A stretch of DNA of 64,000 nt from Acanthosoma haemorrhoidale (lineage: Eukaryota > Arthropoda > Insecta > Hemiptera > Acanthosomatidae), in contig OV884011.1 of NCBI GenBank assembly GCA_930367205.1, positions 122,013,866 to 122,077,865 on the forward strand, in the 5' to 3' direction. The translations under genes and the position numbers were made by a program. This document shows, piece after piece, positions 1 to 10,739 of this stretch (the first letter of the stretch is position 1; each line of letters starts with the position of its first letter). Under the pieces are notes generated by a model. That model was not told where the DNA came from. It saw only the letters and a list, made by a program, of their open reading frames with translations, and did not search any database.

Positions 1-225
1 GTTGTAGTCTGGCGTTTGGCAGGCCCACACTATCCTAGTGGGAATCTCTGCCTTCGTCTCGCTAAAACTAGCACCTCCTTGGGAGAGACCTCTCCCTGCG
101 GACGACGGTTGCCGTGGCCCTGCAAATGCAGTGTCTCCCATGGCAATCCAGTCTGCCTCTCTCCGGTTCACACTCGCCGGTTAATCTCATTTTCAATTCT
201 CGCAAAGACTTGGTCCTTTTTTGGG
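1..225 (+). repeat. dispersed repeat, copy A
   Basis: This block resembles about 29785-30000 over most of its length. Shared landmarks in the same order are an 'ATTCTCTGCCTTC'-like string, 'TGCGGACGACGGT' and 'CAGTCTGCCTCTCTCC'. The GC content is above that of the flanking DNA. Neither copy carries a convincing long reading frame, and the 80-codon frame here (16-258) is not conserved in the other copy. The family is unidentified. It may be a LINE or LTR fragment, since copy B abuts an antisense LINE piece. The left end is cut by the window edge. Confidence 0.6.
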
Positions 226-2819
226 GTAGCAGTATTTCTTGCAATGGAGGCGATTTAGTTTCCTTCCTGTCTTAGTTGGATTCTTAGTCAAGTTGCATTC
301 TATTTGTGGGGCAGGTTACATTAGTTTTTTATTCATCTAAACAGTTTCCTGTTTATACAAACCAGTCAATTATTGTGTTCCATAAAAGTTCTTTCAAGCG
401 GGTCAGTTGTCAAGTAGCATCCTGCATGGAGTGTTAGACTATGTTTTTCTCAATCCCCTAACTCAAATTAAACTAATAAATTTTTCATTCTTAAAAACAT
501 AGTCATATTAAGGAAATGGCAAACGCGCATTAAAATAGAATAGAAAACTAAGTTTAAACCGGAAATAGGCAAAAAAAAAGAACTACTAGTGTGTAAAATG
601 ATCGAAACCATTGAATAGAGCTATTGAAGACGGTTAGTGATTTTAACTTGGAAAGAAGGGCTGGTATCAAATGCTTTGGAGAAATCTAGAAGAGGGACAG
701 TTTTTGAAGGAGTTGCCAGTAGAGGGGGCTTCATAAAAATACATGAACTTCGCCTGCCGGACTTGCCAAGTTGTGTAGTACCCTGAACACCTGAAGCCAG
801 CTACAAGCTTTGTGCATGTCAAGCGTCTTCGGGCAGCCTTAAGCTTTCTTTGAAAGCCCCTAGTAGGTAGGGATTGGGAATTTATGTGACAGGTGATTAA
901 AACATCAGTCATGCTGAGGAGAAGTATTGGAAGACACTGTGACTAGTGGGAAAAAGCTATCGTTCTAACTAGTGGGTAACGATGTTGTTCTGGAAAAAAA
1001 AATATAATGAAATAAATAAAAAAAAAGTAATGACATGATGAAAAGAAATATAAAGAGTTTTTAGGGTAGATTAAAAATTAGAGAGAGTAAAAAACAAAAA
1101 CCATGTTTGGGGATGGAGACTGGCGTGGAAGATGGAGGTCGAGTAACATAAAGTAAGGCCCAGCATAGGATTTATGGCATGTAGAAATAAATGTAATTAT
1201 TGTTCCGGAAAAATGAAATGAAAACTAGAAGAGAACGGTTGAGGGGAAGTCATCCAGATCCCCCGGCTCTCCAATAACAACTGATAGGCCGTTATCCCCC
1301 TGCATTTGACTCGACCGTCAGCGAACCAGACGAAATTTACCTTCCCTGCCTGCCTCATCTGCCTCGCCAGCCAGTAAAACTGCCAATTGTCTGGAGTCGT
1401 CTCCTCGCCGATAACGATTCGTGCGTCTTTGACACATTCTAGGTCTCAGTCACATTTCTTAAGTATTGAACTATTAGGGTTTTTACGTTACCAGTGATTA
1501 TTTGAAGTATGTAAAAACACATAATATATCATGATAGCAAAGGAGTTCAAAAGAATACGACAGTCCAATCAACCTTAATCTCATCAAATATATCCTCTAA
1601 ACTACTTCTAACTTGCCAATTATATTGACAAGTAAAATTCGTAGTAGTGTAAAATGCTAGCTGATTTCTAATACTAGCCTACATTTATAACAACTCAATA
1701 CTTAAAAAGTCGTCAGTCTCACCGTTCGCAGCCCAAGAAACAAGCTAGGAACTATTTGGGAATTACAAACGGCAGTAAAGGGGTTTTAATCCAAAGTGGT
1801 AACATCAGACCAAGTGGAATGTTGACGCCGCAAAAACTTGAGTAGTTTAGAAGGGATTCTTAGTCTTCTCTGCCACCATCCGATTTCCACCTATTCTCAA
1901 TAAAACATGATTTTTGGTCTCCAAGAAAGCTACTCACTGTTTGCGCAGGCAAGGGCAGACTTCTGCAGGCAAAAGGGACCGAATACCCATGTAACTGTTG
2001 AGAAATATCATAGATACCCAGATATTGGAAATTTCTTTCGTTTAATAGTTTGGTATTTTTACAACCTGAAGTAAATGCAATAACAGAGCCCGTTGACAGT
2101 AGTAATATCTTCAAATCTATGATTCAATCAATCTATGATTGAATACCCAATTTGGGGGAATATTTTTCCATATATTATATACATTACATACGTTAATAGA
2201 TACATATTATGAAGAAATTTTTTTAAGAGGCGGTAGTGAAAATATATTAACTTTTGGCTGCTGACTTTTAATGTTAATTCAGTTGGGATGCTAGTTATTG
2301 GTTAATATAAGCATAACACTCATGTTTTTTTCATTTATCTTTTCCCCACTAGTACGTTCAGTATTTCAAACTTTCATTTCCTGGTGCCTGTAGAATTTGA
2401 TAGTGGATAAATAATATATTGTATACTTTTCACTGTAAGAAAGCTAGTTTCAGAAGATGTCCACGATAACTGTGGAATTAAGGCCTTGGTTTCAACAAAA
2501 CTTATTTATTGGATAATGTTCATAATCTTTTATTTAAAGCAACAAAGTTTAAACTACAGAATGTTGTACAATCTCGTTCAGAAAGTATACTCGTACAATC
2601 TCACACCAATTTCTAAATCATTATCTATGTAACCAGGTATGACAGCGTTAGGTAATTTAACAAGAAATAAACATTACCTTCTAGAATTAAATACCCCTGA
2701 TGGCTGTGCAAAAGTCGGGCACCAGTTTTTAAAATTGATTTGCATAGTTCCCCTACAATACAAAAGAGGTTTCCCGACAAGCTCTCAACCCTAAGCGTAA
2801 ATAGATTTGTGAGTATTCG
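226..2819. other. non-coding AT-rich DNA with a GC-richer island at about 1240-1440
   Basis: No coding signal is convincing here. All frames are short, without domains or codon structure. The island near 1240-1440 is visibly GC-richer than its surroundings and unlike the LINEs and LTR elements in the window. It could be a conserved regulatory element or an old repeat. Nothing else was recognised. Confidence 0.5.
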
Positions 2820-3080
2820 AGGATTTTAGACGAAGAAGGCTGGGTCAGGTAGGTGACAGCTGCCGGCAATCAGGGCCCTAATAACCGACTATCGTGCCTT
2901 AGCTGCCATTACCCAACCCCAGCCGGCCGGCCCCGAATTATAGGTGTTACCATCGGGTAATGTCTTAATACACGGCAACCCTCAGGCGACATCCAGTCCT
3001 CTACTCTCTTCGCCAGGTCTCCGGATAATTGAATCGGTCATGAGAGGCAGAGGGAATATCTGAGCGGGGCTGATTCCGAA
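2820..3080. other. GC-rich unique-looking island
   Basis: A compact GC-rich stretch between AT-rich flanks. It contains 'GCCGGCCGGCC' and the string 'CTAATAACCG', a close variant of which recurs in the island at 20.3 kb. It has no long frame and no similarity to the transposons in this window. It could be a cis-regulatory module or an unrecognised repeat. Function is inferred from composition only. Confidence 0.3.
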
Positions 3081-3625
3081 TAATGAATAGATTATGTGTT
3101 CCATCTCAGTAATACCCAGACTTTTATAAATAACGAAGGCAAGGAGGATTCATCACCGATTCGGCTGTCAAAGATGATTGTTAGGAGAGTATTTTTCCTC
3201 AGCCTGATTCTTTCGAGATTTCTTGAAGGTTTCTGTGTTTTTCACATATCTCCTTCCACAGTGCAACATTCCACGGAGAAATGCGACCTCCATACCATTC
3301 TTCGTCGTTCCATCTTACCGGCATTCTTTCGTCCCTACCTATTTACTCCTTTTCTTATTCTTTGACATCTTGCACCCATCTAATCCTGGGCCTTCCTTTC
3401 GTCTGCTCACTTCTAATACATCATTCCTTTTGGAGTTCGGCCTTCTTGCTTCCTATCAAGATGCCCTGTCCATCTTAACAAAATTGACATCCTACTGTTG
3501 CTGTTGAGAAAATTGACATTCCACTGATTCAACATTGCTTCTAATAAACCACTAATGAATGTACTTTTCCTGAACCATTTCTTTAATTTAGCAGACTCTT
3601 CTCACTTTCTTAAATAAGAGAAGAG
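3081..3625. other. non-coding flank of LINE-1
   Basis: Overlapping 65-94-codon frames (3096-3507, plus) exist in all three phases, which is the pattern of pyrimidine-rich DNA lacking stops rather than of a gene. No domain, splice structure or repeat family was recognised. Confidence 0.45.
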
Positions 3626-3639
3626 TACAGATCATACTT
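3626..3639. repeat. target-site duplication of LINE-1 (3' side)
   Basis: The 14-mer TACAGATCATACTT lies immediately beyond the 3' terminus of the minus-strand LINE. It is repeated exactly at 7539-7552 beyond the 5' end. Length and placement fit target-primed reverse transcription. Confidence 0.9.
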
Positions 3640-3988
3640 TTTTATTTTAAACAACTTTATTATGATAAAATTACAATCTGCCCTAATACTTAATAGGCAA
3701 TAAGTAATTGAGATAAATGTTCTCATTCATACCATATTTACAATTCATAATTCACTCACAGATTCATACAATATTTACAAACAGCTCAGGGGCCTCCCAA
3801 GTCCACATGGTTGTTACCTCACTCGCAGGCGAAAGAGGAAGCGGAGTCTTGGGAAGTCCCCCACGCTCCTCCGTCCGCCAAGTCACCGGATACGAACCAG
3901 TGGAGCCTGACGAAGAGAGCGAGAGCCACATATGCTCAAGACATGATTGGAGAAACTGGCCATTGCCCGGACTCCCACTGTCACGCAT

Positions 3989-5860
3989 TTATAGTAGGAC
4001 ACGAGGCCACTGCCGTTTCAGTCTCCGTGGAGGATTCTTGGTATGAGTGGAGCAGTGAAATAACTCTGCTACGGGATTAGGGTGGTTGGACAGGTTACTA
4101 TGGAATTTCATGGATTTAGAAGGGATGAGTTCAAGAATGTAGGGTATATTAAGATCGTTATGAAGGGTTTTATTGCTGACGTAATAAGGGGCATTTACTA
4201 TTGTTCTCCGGACTTTTGATTGAAAGGACTGGATACGCTTGATGTTTGACTTTTTTGCTGTCCCCCATAGCTCTATTTCGTATGTCCAGATTGGTTTAAG
4301 TATAACTTTGTAGATTAGTAGTTTATTTTCTATTGAGAGATGGGATGTCCTTTGAAGTAGTCTGTACAGTTGTCCAAAGCGTCTGTTTAGTTCTTGTCTT
4401 TTTAGCCTCGTATGTGAGTTCTAGGTCAGTCGTTTGTTGAGATGGAAGCCTAAGTACCGTACTGCCTCAGATACAGGGAGAGGAATGGAATTAAAATAAA
4501 CTAGTGGACAGGACTTGCGACAGAGGGTGAAGGTAATGTGGGAACATTTTGATTCATTAACTTTGATCCGCCATTGGCTGCACCAATACTCGATCTCATC
4601 AAGGTGTTTTTGAAGGTTATAGGATGCTATATCGGGATCTGAGTGGGATGACAAGACTGCAGTGTCATCTGCAAATGTTGCCAAGAAGGTATTGGGAGTA
4701 GAGGGGACATCAGCGGTGTATAGGTTATATAGGATGGTACCAAGGACACTGCCCTGTGGAACTCCTGCTTTTATGGGATAGTAGTTAGAATATTCTAAAC
4801 CACAGCAGACTTGGAAGAAGCGGTTTGAAAGGTAGGACTTTATGATTAGGAAAAGGGTCTGTGGTAAATATGTTTTGAGCTTGTAAAGCAAACCTACCTG
4901 TCAAAAGCTTGAGCTATGTCCAGAAATGCAGCAGTGAAATACTGTTTGGATTCAAGGGCTGAGGAAATGTGATCAACAACGCGAAGGCCTTGTTGAGTAG
5001 TAGAATGTTGTTGACGGAACCCAAACTGCTGACCTCTGGACCAGAGTAGTGAAAGAATGCACTGCATCATCTAGGTCTTGGGATGTTTTCAGGGACACTT
5101 AGAGGTCTACAGAACCTGTAAGAAGCTGACGAAAGTGGTCCCGATCGATACGCCACTGCAGGCGAGATGATTTTATTAATTTAGACTGGACCCGTAATAA
5201 ATGAATGAGGAGGCAGTTTGTGAATTGGTCTTAGGGAAATGGTTAATAATAAAGGGTATGTATGATCAGAGGAGAGGTCATCGAGGCGAGTGAGTGAATA
5301 GTTTAGTGTTCCTAAACTATTGTAGAAGAAAAAGTCTATTTCAGGAGAGATCGTAGAGCAATGATACCGTGTGAGTGCAGACAACGAAGCACGTCCTCGT
5401 GTATTCATGGATGTTGACCCCCAGTTTTGGTGCTTCGCATTAAAGACGCCACCCACAAGGAAACAATGTCCGATGGAGTCTAGAAAGGAGATGAATTTGG
5501 AATCGGAAATGGATTTATTGGGGGGGCAGCACACTGATGCTAGAGTAAGGGGGAAAGGGAAGGTGGTGATTGACACTGCAGTGGACTTGTCATAGCTACC
5601 AAAGGAACTATGTGATGAGAAATGGAGTTATGAACATTGATAGCGGTACCTGCATGAGATCTTCCATCTGGGTGATCATTTCGATAAGTATGGTACTGTC
5701 AAACAGTAAATGGTCGTTTACTTGTAAGTCTTGTTTCAGTAATGAGAGCTACTTCGATGTTCTTGTCGTGGAGTAGTGCTGTCAGTTCGTTAGTGTGGGT
5801 GCGAACACCATTCGTATTCCAAAGGAGAATGGATAAGGGTCCACTTATGGATTTTGTTTA
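3989..5860 (-). pseudogene. LINE-1 ORF2: endonuclease-reverse transcriptase, broken
   Basis: ORF2 would nick target DNA with an AP-like endonuclease and copy the element RNA with its reverse transcriptase. The N-terminal endonuclease begins near 5860 with LLWNTNGVRTHTNELTALL, a typical Jockey start. The endonuclease continues at 5576-5181 with GGVFNAKHQNWG, where the usual catalytic Asp of GGDFNAKH is Val, and ends with SSDH. The RT (4891-4421) has GVPQGSVLG and FADDT, with FADD at 4664-4675. A conserved stop codon homologous to that of the 57-kb copy lies at 3989-3991. The segment joining endonuclease to RT, including the RT fingers, is deleted near 5027, and further frame breaks occur after 4421. 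The lost endonuclease Asp and the deletion make it non-functional. Confidence 0.88.
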
Positions 5861-5958
5861 ACAGGGATAAGATTTGTAAGTAGGGAAATGAGAGGAGTAA
5901 TTAGGGTTCTGAACTCTGTAAGAAATGAGGTTAAAAGGCTGGTGAGATCCGAAGAACT

Positions 5959-7124
5959 TTAAGGTGGAGGAATGTACAAGATGTGTGGCTGAGGATGGGA
6001 TAGAGTTTGTGGGTTGACGGGATGAACGGAATGCTGGGAAAGGTGATCTTGCGGACAGGGAGTGGGCGGTGCCTGTGACTGCTCTCTGTTGCGAACGGCA
6101 TCGGCGAAAGAGACAGTAGGCCTCAAATTTCTGGCTGGGCCGCTTCTTGCTGCAAGTTTTTCCACTTCTGGCTGACGGCATTGTTTGGCCCTGGACTTCA
6201 TCGTTCTATAAGCCTCGCAGCCCTTGTGGCTTGCCGGATGGCCTTTCTGGCAAAGCACGCATACAGCAGGCGATTTCAGGGGCTTTTCGCACAATTCGCT
6301 TTTGTGCTGACCACTGCACTTTACACACCTGGGAGGGTTGTGGCAGTATGATTTTGTGTGCCCATATGCCTGAGAGTTATGGCACTGGACGATATCGCGT
6401 TTGGGATACGGTTTTTCAACCTGTACTCTTGTGTAATGCAGGTGTGTTAGGTCGTATATCTTCTCCATTCCAGGTGTTAGCTCGAGATCGACAAAGAACA
6501 ATAGTAACGCAATTTTTATTGATTTATCTTGTTGCCTATCCTCGCGTAACACGTTTGTTATTTGGCGAACTTTGAATCCGAGGGCTGAGAGTTTGTGCAA
6601 ATTTTTGATCACTACTCGGAGTGATCGTTCCTGCTTTAGTTGGTAGGTATGGAAATCGGCCTTAGTTTTTTCCAAGTATTTTATTATTGCTCAGTATGTG
6701 TCGGGAGTGTCCGGAGAAACTTTTGTGTCCCGGGACCGATTGAGGCACGTGTATTGGCCTGTACCTACAATTTTATTCAATTGGGTACATAGTAGTAAAG
6801 TTACTGGTATTACGTACAAATATAGTAGGTGGCTGGCTTGGGCTGTGTGGGTGTTTTGTTGTCTTCCAGTTCATCTGCTTGAATATTTTTCAACGCCTCA
6901 AAGGTGTGAGGCGTGAAGAAAGGGGAATCCACGATGGTTTCTTTTTTTGATGTGCTGGCCTGTGGCGGTATTTCTTCCCTGGAACTAGCTGCAGAGGAGG
7001 TCATTTGTACGTTCTTATTTGAACTTCTAGGTTTTCGCTTTACAGGCGATGGTGTCGGAGTTGCTCCCAGGGACCTTGATCTTTTTTTTTTATTTTGTGA
7101 CATTAACTGCTGATAAAATCGCAT
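5959..7124 (-). pseudogene. LINE-1 ORF1: zinc-knuckle RNA-binding protein, broken
   Basis: Jockey-type ORF1 proteins coat element RNA. The N-terminal piece (7124-6810) is basic and Ser/Pro-rich with SQNKKKRSRSLG and KRKPRSSNK. A frame change between 6810 and 6675 separates it from the C-terminal piece (6675-5959). That piece carries an RNA-binding-like region (RVVIKNLHKLSALGF) and three knuckles: CHNSQAYGHTKSYC, CVKCSGQHKSELC and CVLCQKGHPASHKGC. In the first knuckle the second Cys is Ser, so metal binding is probably lost. The order of domains and position before ORF2 are as expected. The start at 7124 is the most upstream Met; an internal Met eight codons on is equally possible. Confidence 0.82.
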
Positions 7125-7189
7125 TTTATTATATTACGATATTTATTAATTATTAGTATTATTATTATTAGTTAATAAAAACTAAGTTG

Positions 7190-7265
7190 CGCCACTGGGA
7201 TTCAAACTCACGAATTCCAGGGGCGAGTCACCGGTCTTGGCACTGATCCGTCTGGCTCACCACGT
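7190..7265 (-). other. tRNA-Leu-like sequence in the LINE-1 5' region
   Basis: Read on the minus strand, this stretch has an A-box-like TGAGCCAGACGG (7248-7259) and a B-box-like GAGTTTGAATCCC (7197-7209). The spacing suits a tRNA with a long variable arm, and the bases before the B box (CGCCCCTGGA) resemble the variable arm of tRNA-Leu. The acceptor stem is not intact, so this is not a working tRNA gene. It may be a captured tRNA/SINE fragment acting as, or decayed from, an internal pol III promoter. Confidence 0.5.
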
Positions 7266-7538
7266 TTAGCTCTTAATGTTATCACTGATCCGGCAAAGGC
7301 AAGTGGCAGGGCCATCCAATCTGCCCGACTTCTCGGTCCGATATCACTTATTGTACTCCTACACAAATATAACAAGTGATTCACTCACTTCTTGAGGGCT
7401 CCCTCGTGGCCAACTCACGTAAGTTGTCTGCTGAGACAATTGCATAACTGAAGTATGGCCTGTAAACGGTAGTATACGGTGTTTAAAGGAAGAACGAAAC
7501 AGAGAGGTGCTTGTTGATAATAGCGCATGCGCAAAAAC

Positions 7539-7552
7539 TACAGATCATACTT
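7539..7552. repeat. target-site duplication of LINE-1 (5' side)
   Basis: Exact copy of the 14-mer at 3626-3639. It marks the 5' boundary of the minus-strand element at 7538. Confidence 0.9.
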
Positions 7553-8889
7553 AAATAACTAGCAGTTAGGTATATTCTTCTACACCTACTGTCACACGCT
7601 GTATTTGAAATTATCGAAAAAATTAAATTCGTGACGTTTTACTTAGATTGTGTGCGAATTCTTACAATTCCACTTTGTTTACTGTTTGCAGACCAATTTT
7701 CCTGGTAGACTTATTAAGTCTTTGAGTTGTTCTCTAGAGAGTTGCCAACGTTGCCAAGTGATATACATGTTGTATATTGTTCGTGCTGGATTCGTCTTGA
7801 AGGCCCCTACCACCGAATCAATTGGAATGCTGAACGTTCATGGTCGACAATTTCTTTAATTTATATAACTGAAACTCGATAACGAGCATCAAACTACCAA
7901 GTTTATTACACCCATGTTGTTTTTTTATTTGTTAATTGTATTCTATCCAAAAAGTAACCACATACACATTATTTTGATAGCGTTCAATCAATGAGTGAGG
8001 AAAGTACATAATACACTTTCGCGGTCTATTTTGTCGTAATTAATGTATTTCATCGAAATTACCCAAAAGGAGTAACAAAAGTCTACTTGGTTGAACGCCA
8101 AAATGATGTAGCGTACAATATAGTTCTAGATCGACAAGAAGTAGCAAACATAAAACAATTTAATAATATTAATAAATGATTTATTTTACTTTTATGCCTG
8201 TAAGGTAATGAAATCAGAAATATAATTAATGGTTATTGATTGCCTTCATATAATATTTAGATATAATACAGGATCAATAATTAAGTTTAGTGAGCTAAGA
8301 ATACTTATTTATCTAAATGTTGTAACTTAGTGACGTCTTTGGTATTCTTGAGGTAGGGATCGAAATAGGGCTCGTCTGCTGGCTAAATTTTCAGAAAGGT
8401 GGGGCCGGGCTTGTTGACACATGTGACGTTGATGAGAACTTGACAAATCACGAGAAACGAGAATGTGTTCAATTGCAGTCGGCCTGTACTTCCATATTAG
8501 CTTTACCTTTGAATCTTAATGCGCCAGTGTATGTATATTTAACTGTAAGTTTTTGGAAAACCAAAATATTTTCTGATTATACAAAAGTGCTGACCATGTA
8601 TTTTTTAGCTGAAAATTTTGAAGGATAGGATCAAAAAATGGGCATGATTAAATCAACATAATAATGTGTTTCGCACAAATTATTCATACCTTGGTGTCGC
8701 GAGGGCTTTTCTGCAATGGATATTTTTAAGGAATCTTTTTACTTTATATTGCAGAATAGAAAAAATGAAGAACCTCGCGCAGTGTACAATGAACTGAAGT
8801 AAAAAAATACGAAAATACATAAGACAATTTACAAAAGATGGGATGTGAGATTCTCGGGAGACTAAGACAATAAAAGCTGTTAATAAAGG
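7553..8889. other. AT-rich non-coding DNA
   Basis: Only short frames occur, for example 69 codons at 7650-7859. None has a recognisable domain or paired splice signals. No repeat shared with the rest of the window was noticed. Confidence 0.5.
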
Positions 8890-9200
8890 TCGGATATGGT
8901 GCTAATAACACGGATGGGCGGAGACAGATAGGTTGAAATAATTACCGGAGGAGCGGTGTGTAGATGTTGTGTGAACTGATTAGACCTGAGTCACGGTTTA
9001 GTGTAAATCTATTAAAGCTAGTGCCCCGGCCTGCCCGTCGTGCCCGGACACTCCCACGGCATAAATCCACGTCTTCTTAAGTCCCGGCCTCTCCCTCTCT
9101 CCCTTTATCTCTCTCTATTTACACCTCCGCCCCTGGCCCGTCTGGGTTCCTCCGCTCTCTTCCTTCCTGCGGTTTATCAACCCAACACTTCACCAACACC
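8890..9200. other. GC-richer island
   Basis: It contains 'CGGTGTGTAG', 'GTGTGAAC' and a C/T-rich tract at 9075-9150. No frame or repeat similarity was recognised. Candidate non-coding functional element, based on composition only. Confidence 0.25.
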
Positions 9201-9310
9201 CAGCCATAGGCATGTAATAGCTTATAGAAAAATCGCATACAACAATCCCACAAAATATGAATCTTGTGGTAGAATATTGATAGTAATAACTTTATTGCAG
9301 TAGGATGCCA

Positions 9311-9673
9311 TTACAAAGTAGAAGGGAGTTGGTTCCATTCACTAATATTAACAATATCATTAATATTAATTATGCTGATTGGATTAGAAACGAGGAATAA
9401 GTTTTGGTAAAGGAAGACCTCTAAGATCTGTCTATAGTTGGTCATGCAAAAGAGATAGGAGAAGCTTTGTTGAATTGAGGACTGAAGTAGAACACGATGT
9501 ATACCAAACTTTTCTCTATAACCCAGAATAAAAAGCGGCACCAATGCTTGATAGAAGGACAAATGTTGGTCCTTAAAGGCAGTCTTAAAGATCCAATAAC
9601 ACCACACATAATAGCACCAACAGTGAAATATATTAGGGATAGACCCCAAGTCAGACAAAGCCACCGAATGCAA
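9311..9673 (-). other. unidentified 120-codon minus-strand frame, probably not a gene
   Basis: The frame is aromatic- and Ile-rich (for example CWCYYVWCYWIF). An 84-codon frame on the same strand and a 75-codon frame on the opposite strand overlap it. No zinc, RT or signal motifs are visible and no family was recognised. It could be a relic of a transposon 3' region. Coding status is doubtful because three competing frames cover the same DNA. Confidence 0.2.
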
Positions 9674-10046
9674 CGAAAATACGCCTTACAATCCATTAAT
9701 CATACACATGTGAAACCTGAATGATTTCCATCAGGGAATGGTATGAGGAGGGTATTCTCTTTACAATAAATAGATTGGGCGGGAAACGTTCAGTATCAAA
9801 AGAATAATATGCTGCAAAGGATGGTCCATCGCATTTTTTAGCAGAAGCGTTCTAGGTCAATTTTATGTTCATCCAAGAGCTTAATAGAAACATCTAGTTG
9901 AGGAAGATAGATGAGAAACAAACATAAGCTTTTGTATATGTGGAAGTGACGGACTGGCAGGTGAAGGACTATTGATGTCTGTAGTATGATTAAATAGGTC
10001 AGTATGTACGAGTATAGTCAAGTATACAACGGCAGCTAGGCTTCCT

Positions 10047-10146
10047 GGAGTCCCCCATTTGAAGGATGTATGAGAAGGATATAGGGTGGGGTATGCCTAA
10101 AGGAGGCGGGTGGAATCAGGAAGGTAGTGAGAGTCTACCGAGGGTG
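10047..10146 (-). repeat. LINE-5-type 3'-UTR repeat, copy 1
   Basis: About 100 bp matching 10624-10725 in the same orientation and 55460-55558 in reverse complement. Shared strings include GAAGGATATAGGGT and GGTAGTGAGAGTCTACCG. The 55-kb copy lies in the 3' UTR of a plus-strand LINE fragment, so these are LINE 3' ends on the minus strand. Confidence 0.75.
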
Positions 10147-10155
10147 TCTTTTATG

Positions 10156-10400
10156 TTTTTTTTTTTCCCCGAAGCTCTCTAGGTCGAATTTAGGATGTGG
10201 GAAAAACATAAAATATTTGGAGTGATAGGAACCTTGTACTAGGAGTACCTGCTTGAAGGTGGTGTGAGAGGAGTTAGGGATGTGGGAATCCTCGGTGGAG
10301 GTTGGTTAAGTCAGTACAGTAGTGAGAGTCTACCGGTGGCTGGGCCTAGAGTCTCTCTAGGCATGTAGTGTGGTCGTTAGTCTGATGTCAGAGTGAGGGT
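10156..10400 (-). mobile_element. probable truncated LINE 3' end with poly(A) tail
   Basis: An 11-T run at 10156-10166 is followed by GGATGTGGGAAAA-like sequence and later AGTGAGAGTCTACCGG, shared with the neighbouring copies. Minus-strand, 5'-truncated insertion of the same or a sister family. Its inner boundary is uncertain. Confidence 0.5.
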
Positions 10401-10531
10401 GCCCCTTAGAGGCTTGTTGTCAGTGGGTCAGTGTAGTGAAGTCTACCATTTCTCTACCCGATCTTGCGAGTTGCCATCGTGCCGGTAGCGGTGGTGGTGT
10501 CATGTCTCGGAAGAGCGGGTTGATTATGTGG

Positions 10532-10728
10532 TTTTTTTTTTTTTTTTTTTTTTTTCCTTAGCTCTCAAATATAAAATAGGATGTGGGAAAATTATTTTGG
10601 GCTAATGAGTGCCTTTCACTAAGGGGAGTTCCCCATTTGAAGGGTGTATGAGAAGGATATAGGGTGTGGAATGCCTGAAGGAGGCGGGTGGATTCGGGAA
10701 GGTAGTGAGAGTCTACCGAGGGTGGTAA
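10532..10728 (-). mobile_element. truncated LINE-5-type insertion (3' UTR only)
   Basis: A 24-T run (10532-10555, a poly(A) tail on the minus strand) is followed by 'TTAGCTCTCAAAT', 'GCTAATGAGTGCCTTTCACT' and the 100-bp block at 10624-10725. The plus-strand LINE at 55.26-55.64 kb has the same order in reverse complement. The body ends near 10728, leaving only about 170 bp of the element. Confidence 0.75.
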
Positions 10729-10739
10729 GATTAGAATAG

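Larger units (their letters stand above)
3640..7538 (-). mobile_element. Jockey-clade LINE (LINE-1), both ends present, internally deleted
   Basis: A minus-strand non-LTR retrotransposon. In its own 5'-3' order it has a roughly 400-bp 5' region, ORF1 (nucleic-acid-binding, zinc knuckles), ORF2 (AP-type endonuclease then reverse transcriptase), a 3' UTR with an AATAAA signal and an A-rich end. The 14-bp duplications at both ends show that this is a complete insertion, not a 5'-truncated one. Compared with the related copy at 57.2-59.7 kb, about 0.8 kb of ORF2 between endonuclease and RT is missing; the junction is near + coordinate 5027. Both ORFs also carry frame changes, so the copy is dead. 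Clade placement rests on the ORF1 knuckle arrangement and the FADD-type RT. Confidence 0.9.

Noticed and set aside
3223..3507. 94-codon plus-strand frame
   Set aside because: Three overlapping phases are open at once in pyrimidine-rich DNA; no domain or splice structure.
7521..7534. GCGCATGCGC palindrome as a regulatory site
   Set aside because: It lies at the very 5' edge of LINE-1 and is a short CpG palindrome; no support beyond its symmetry.
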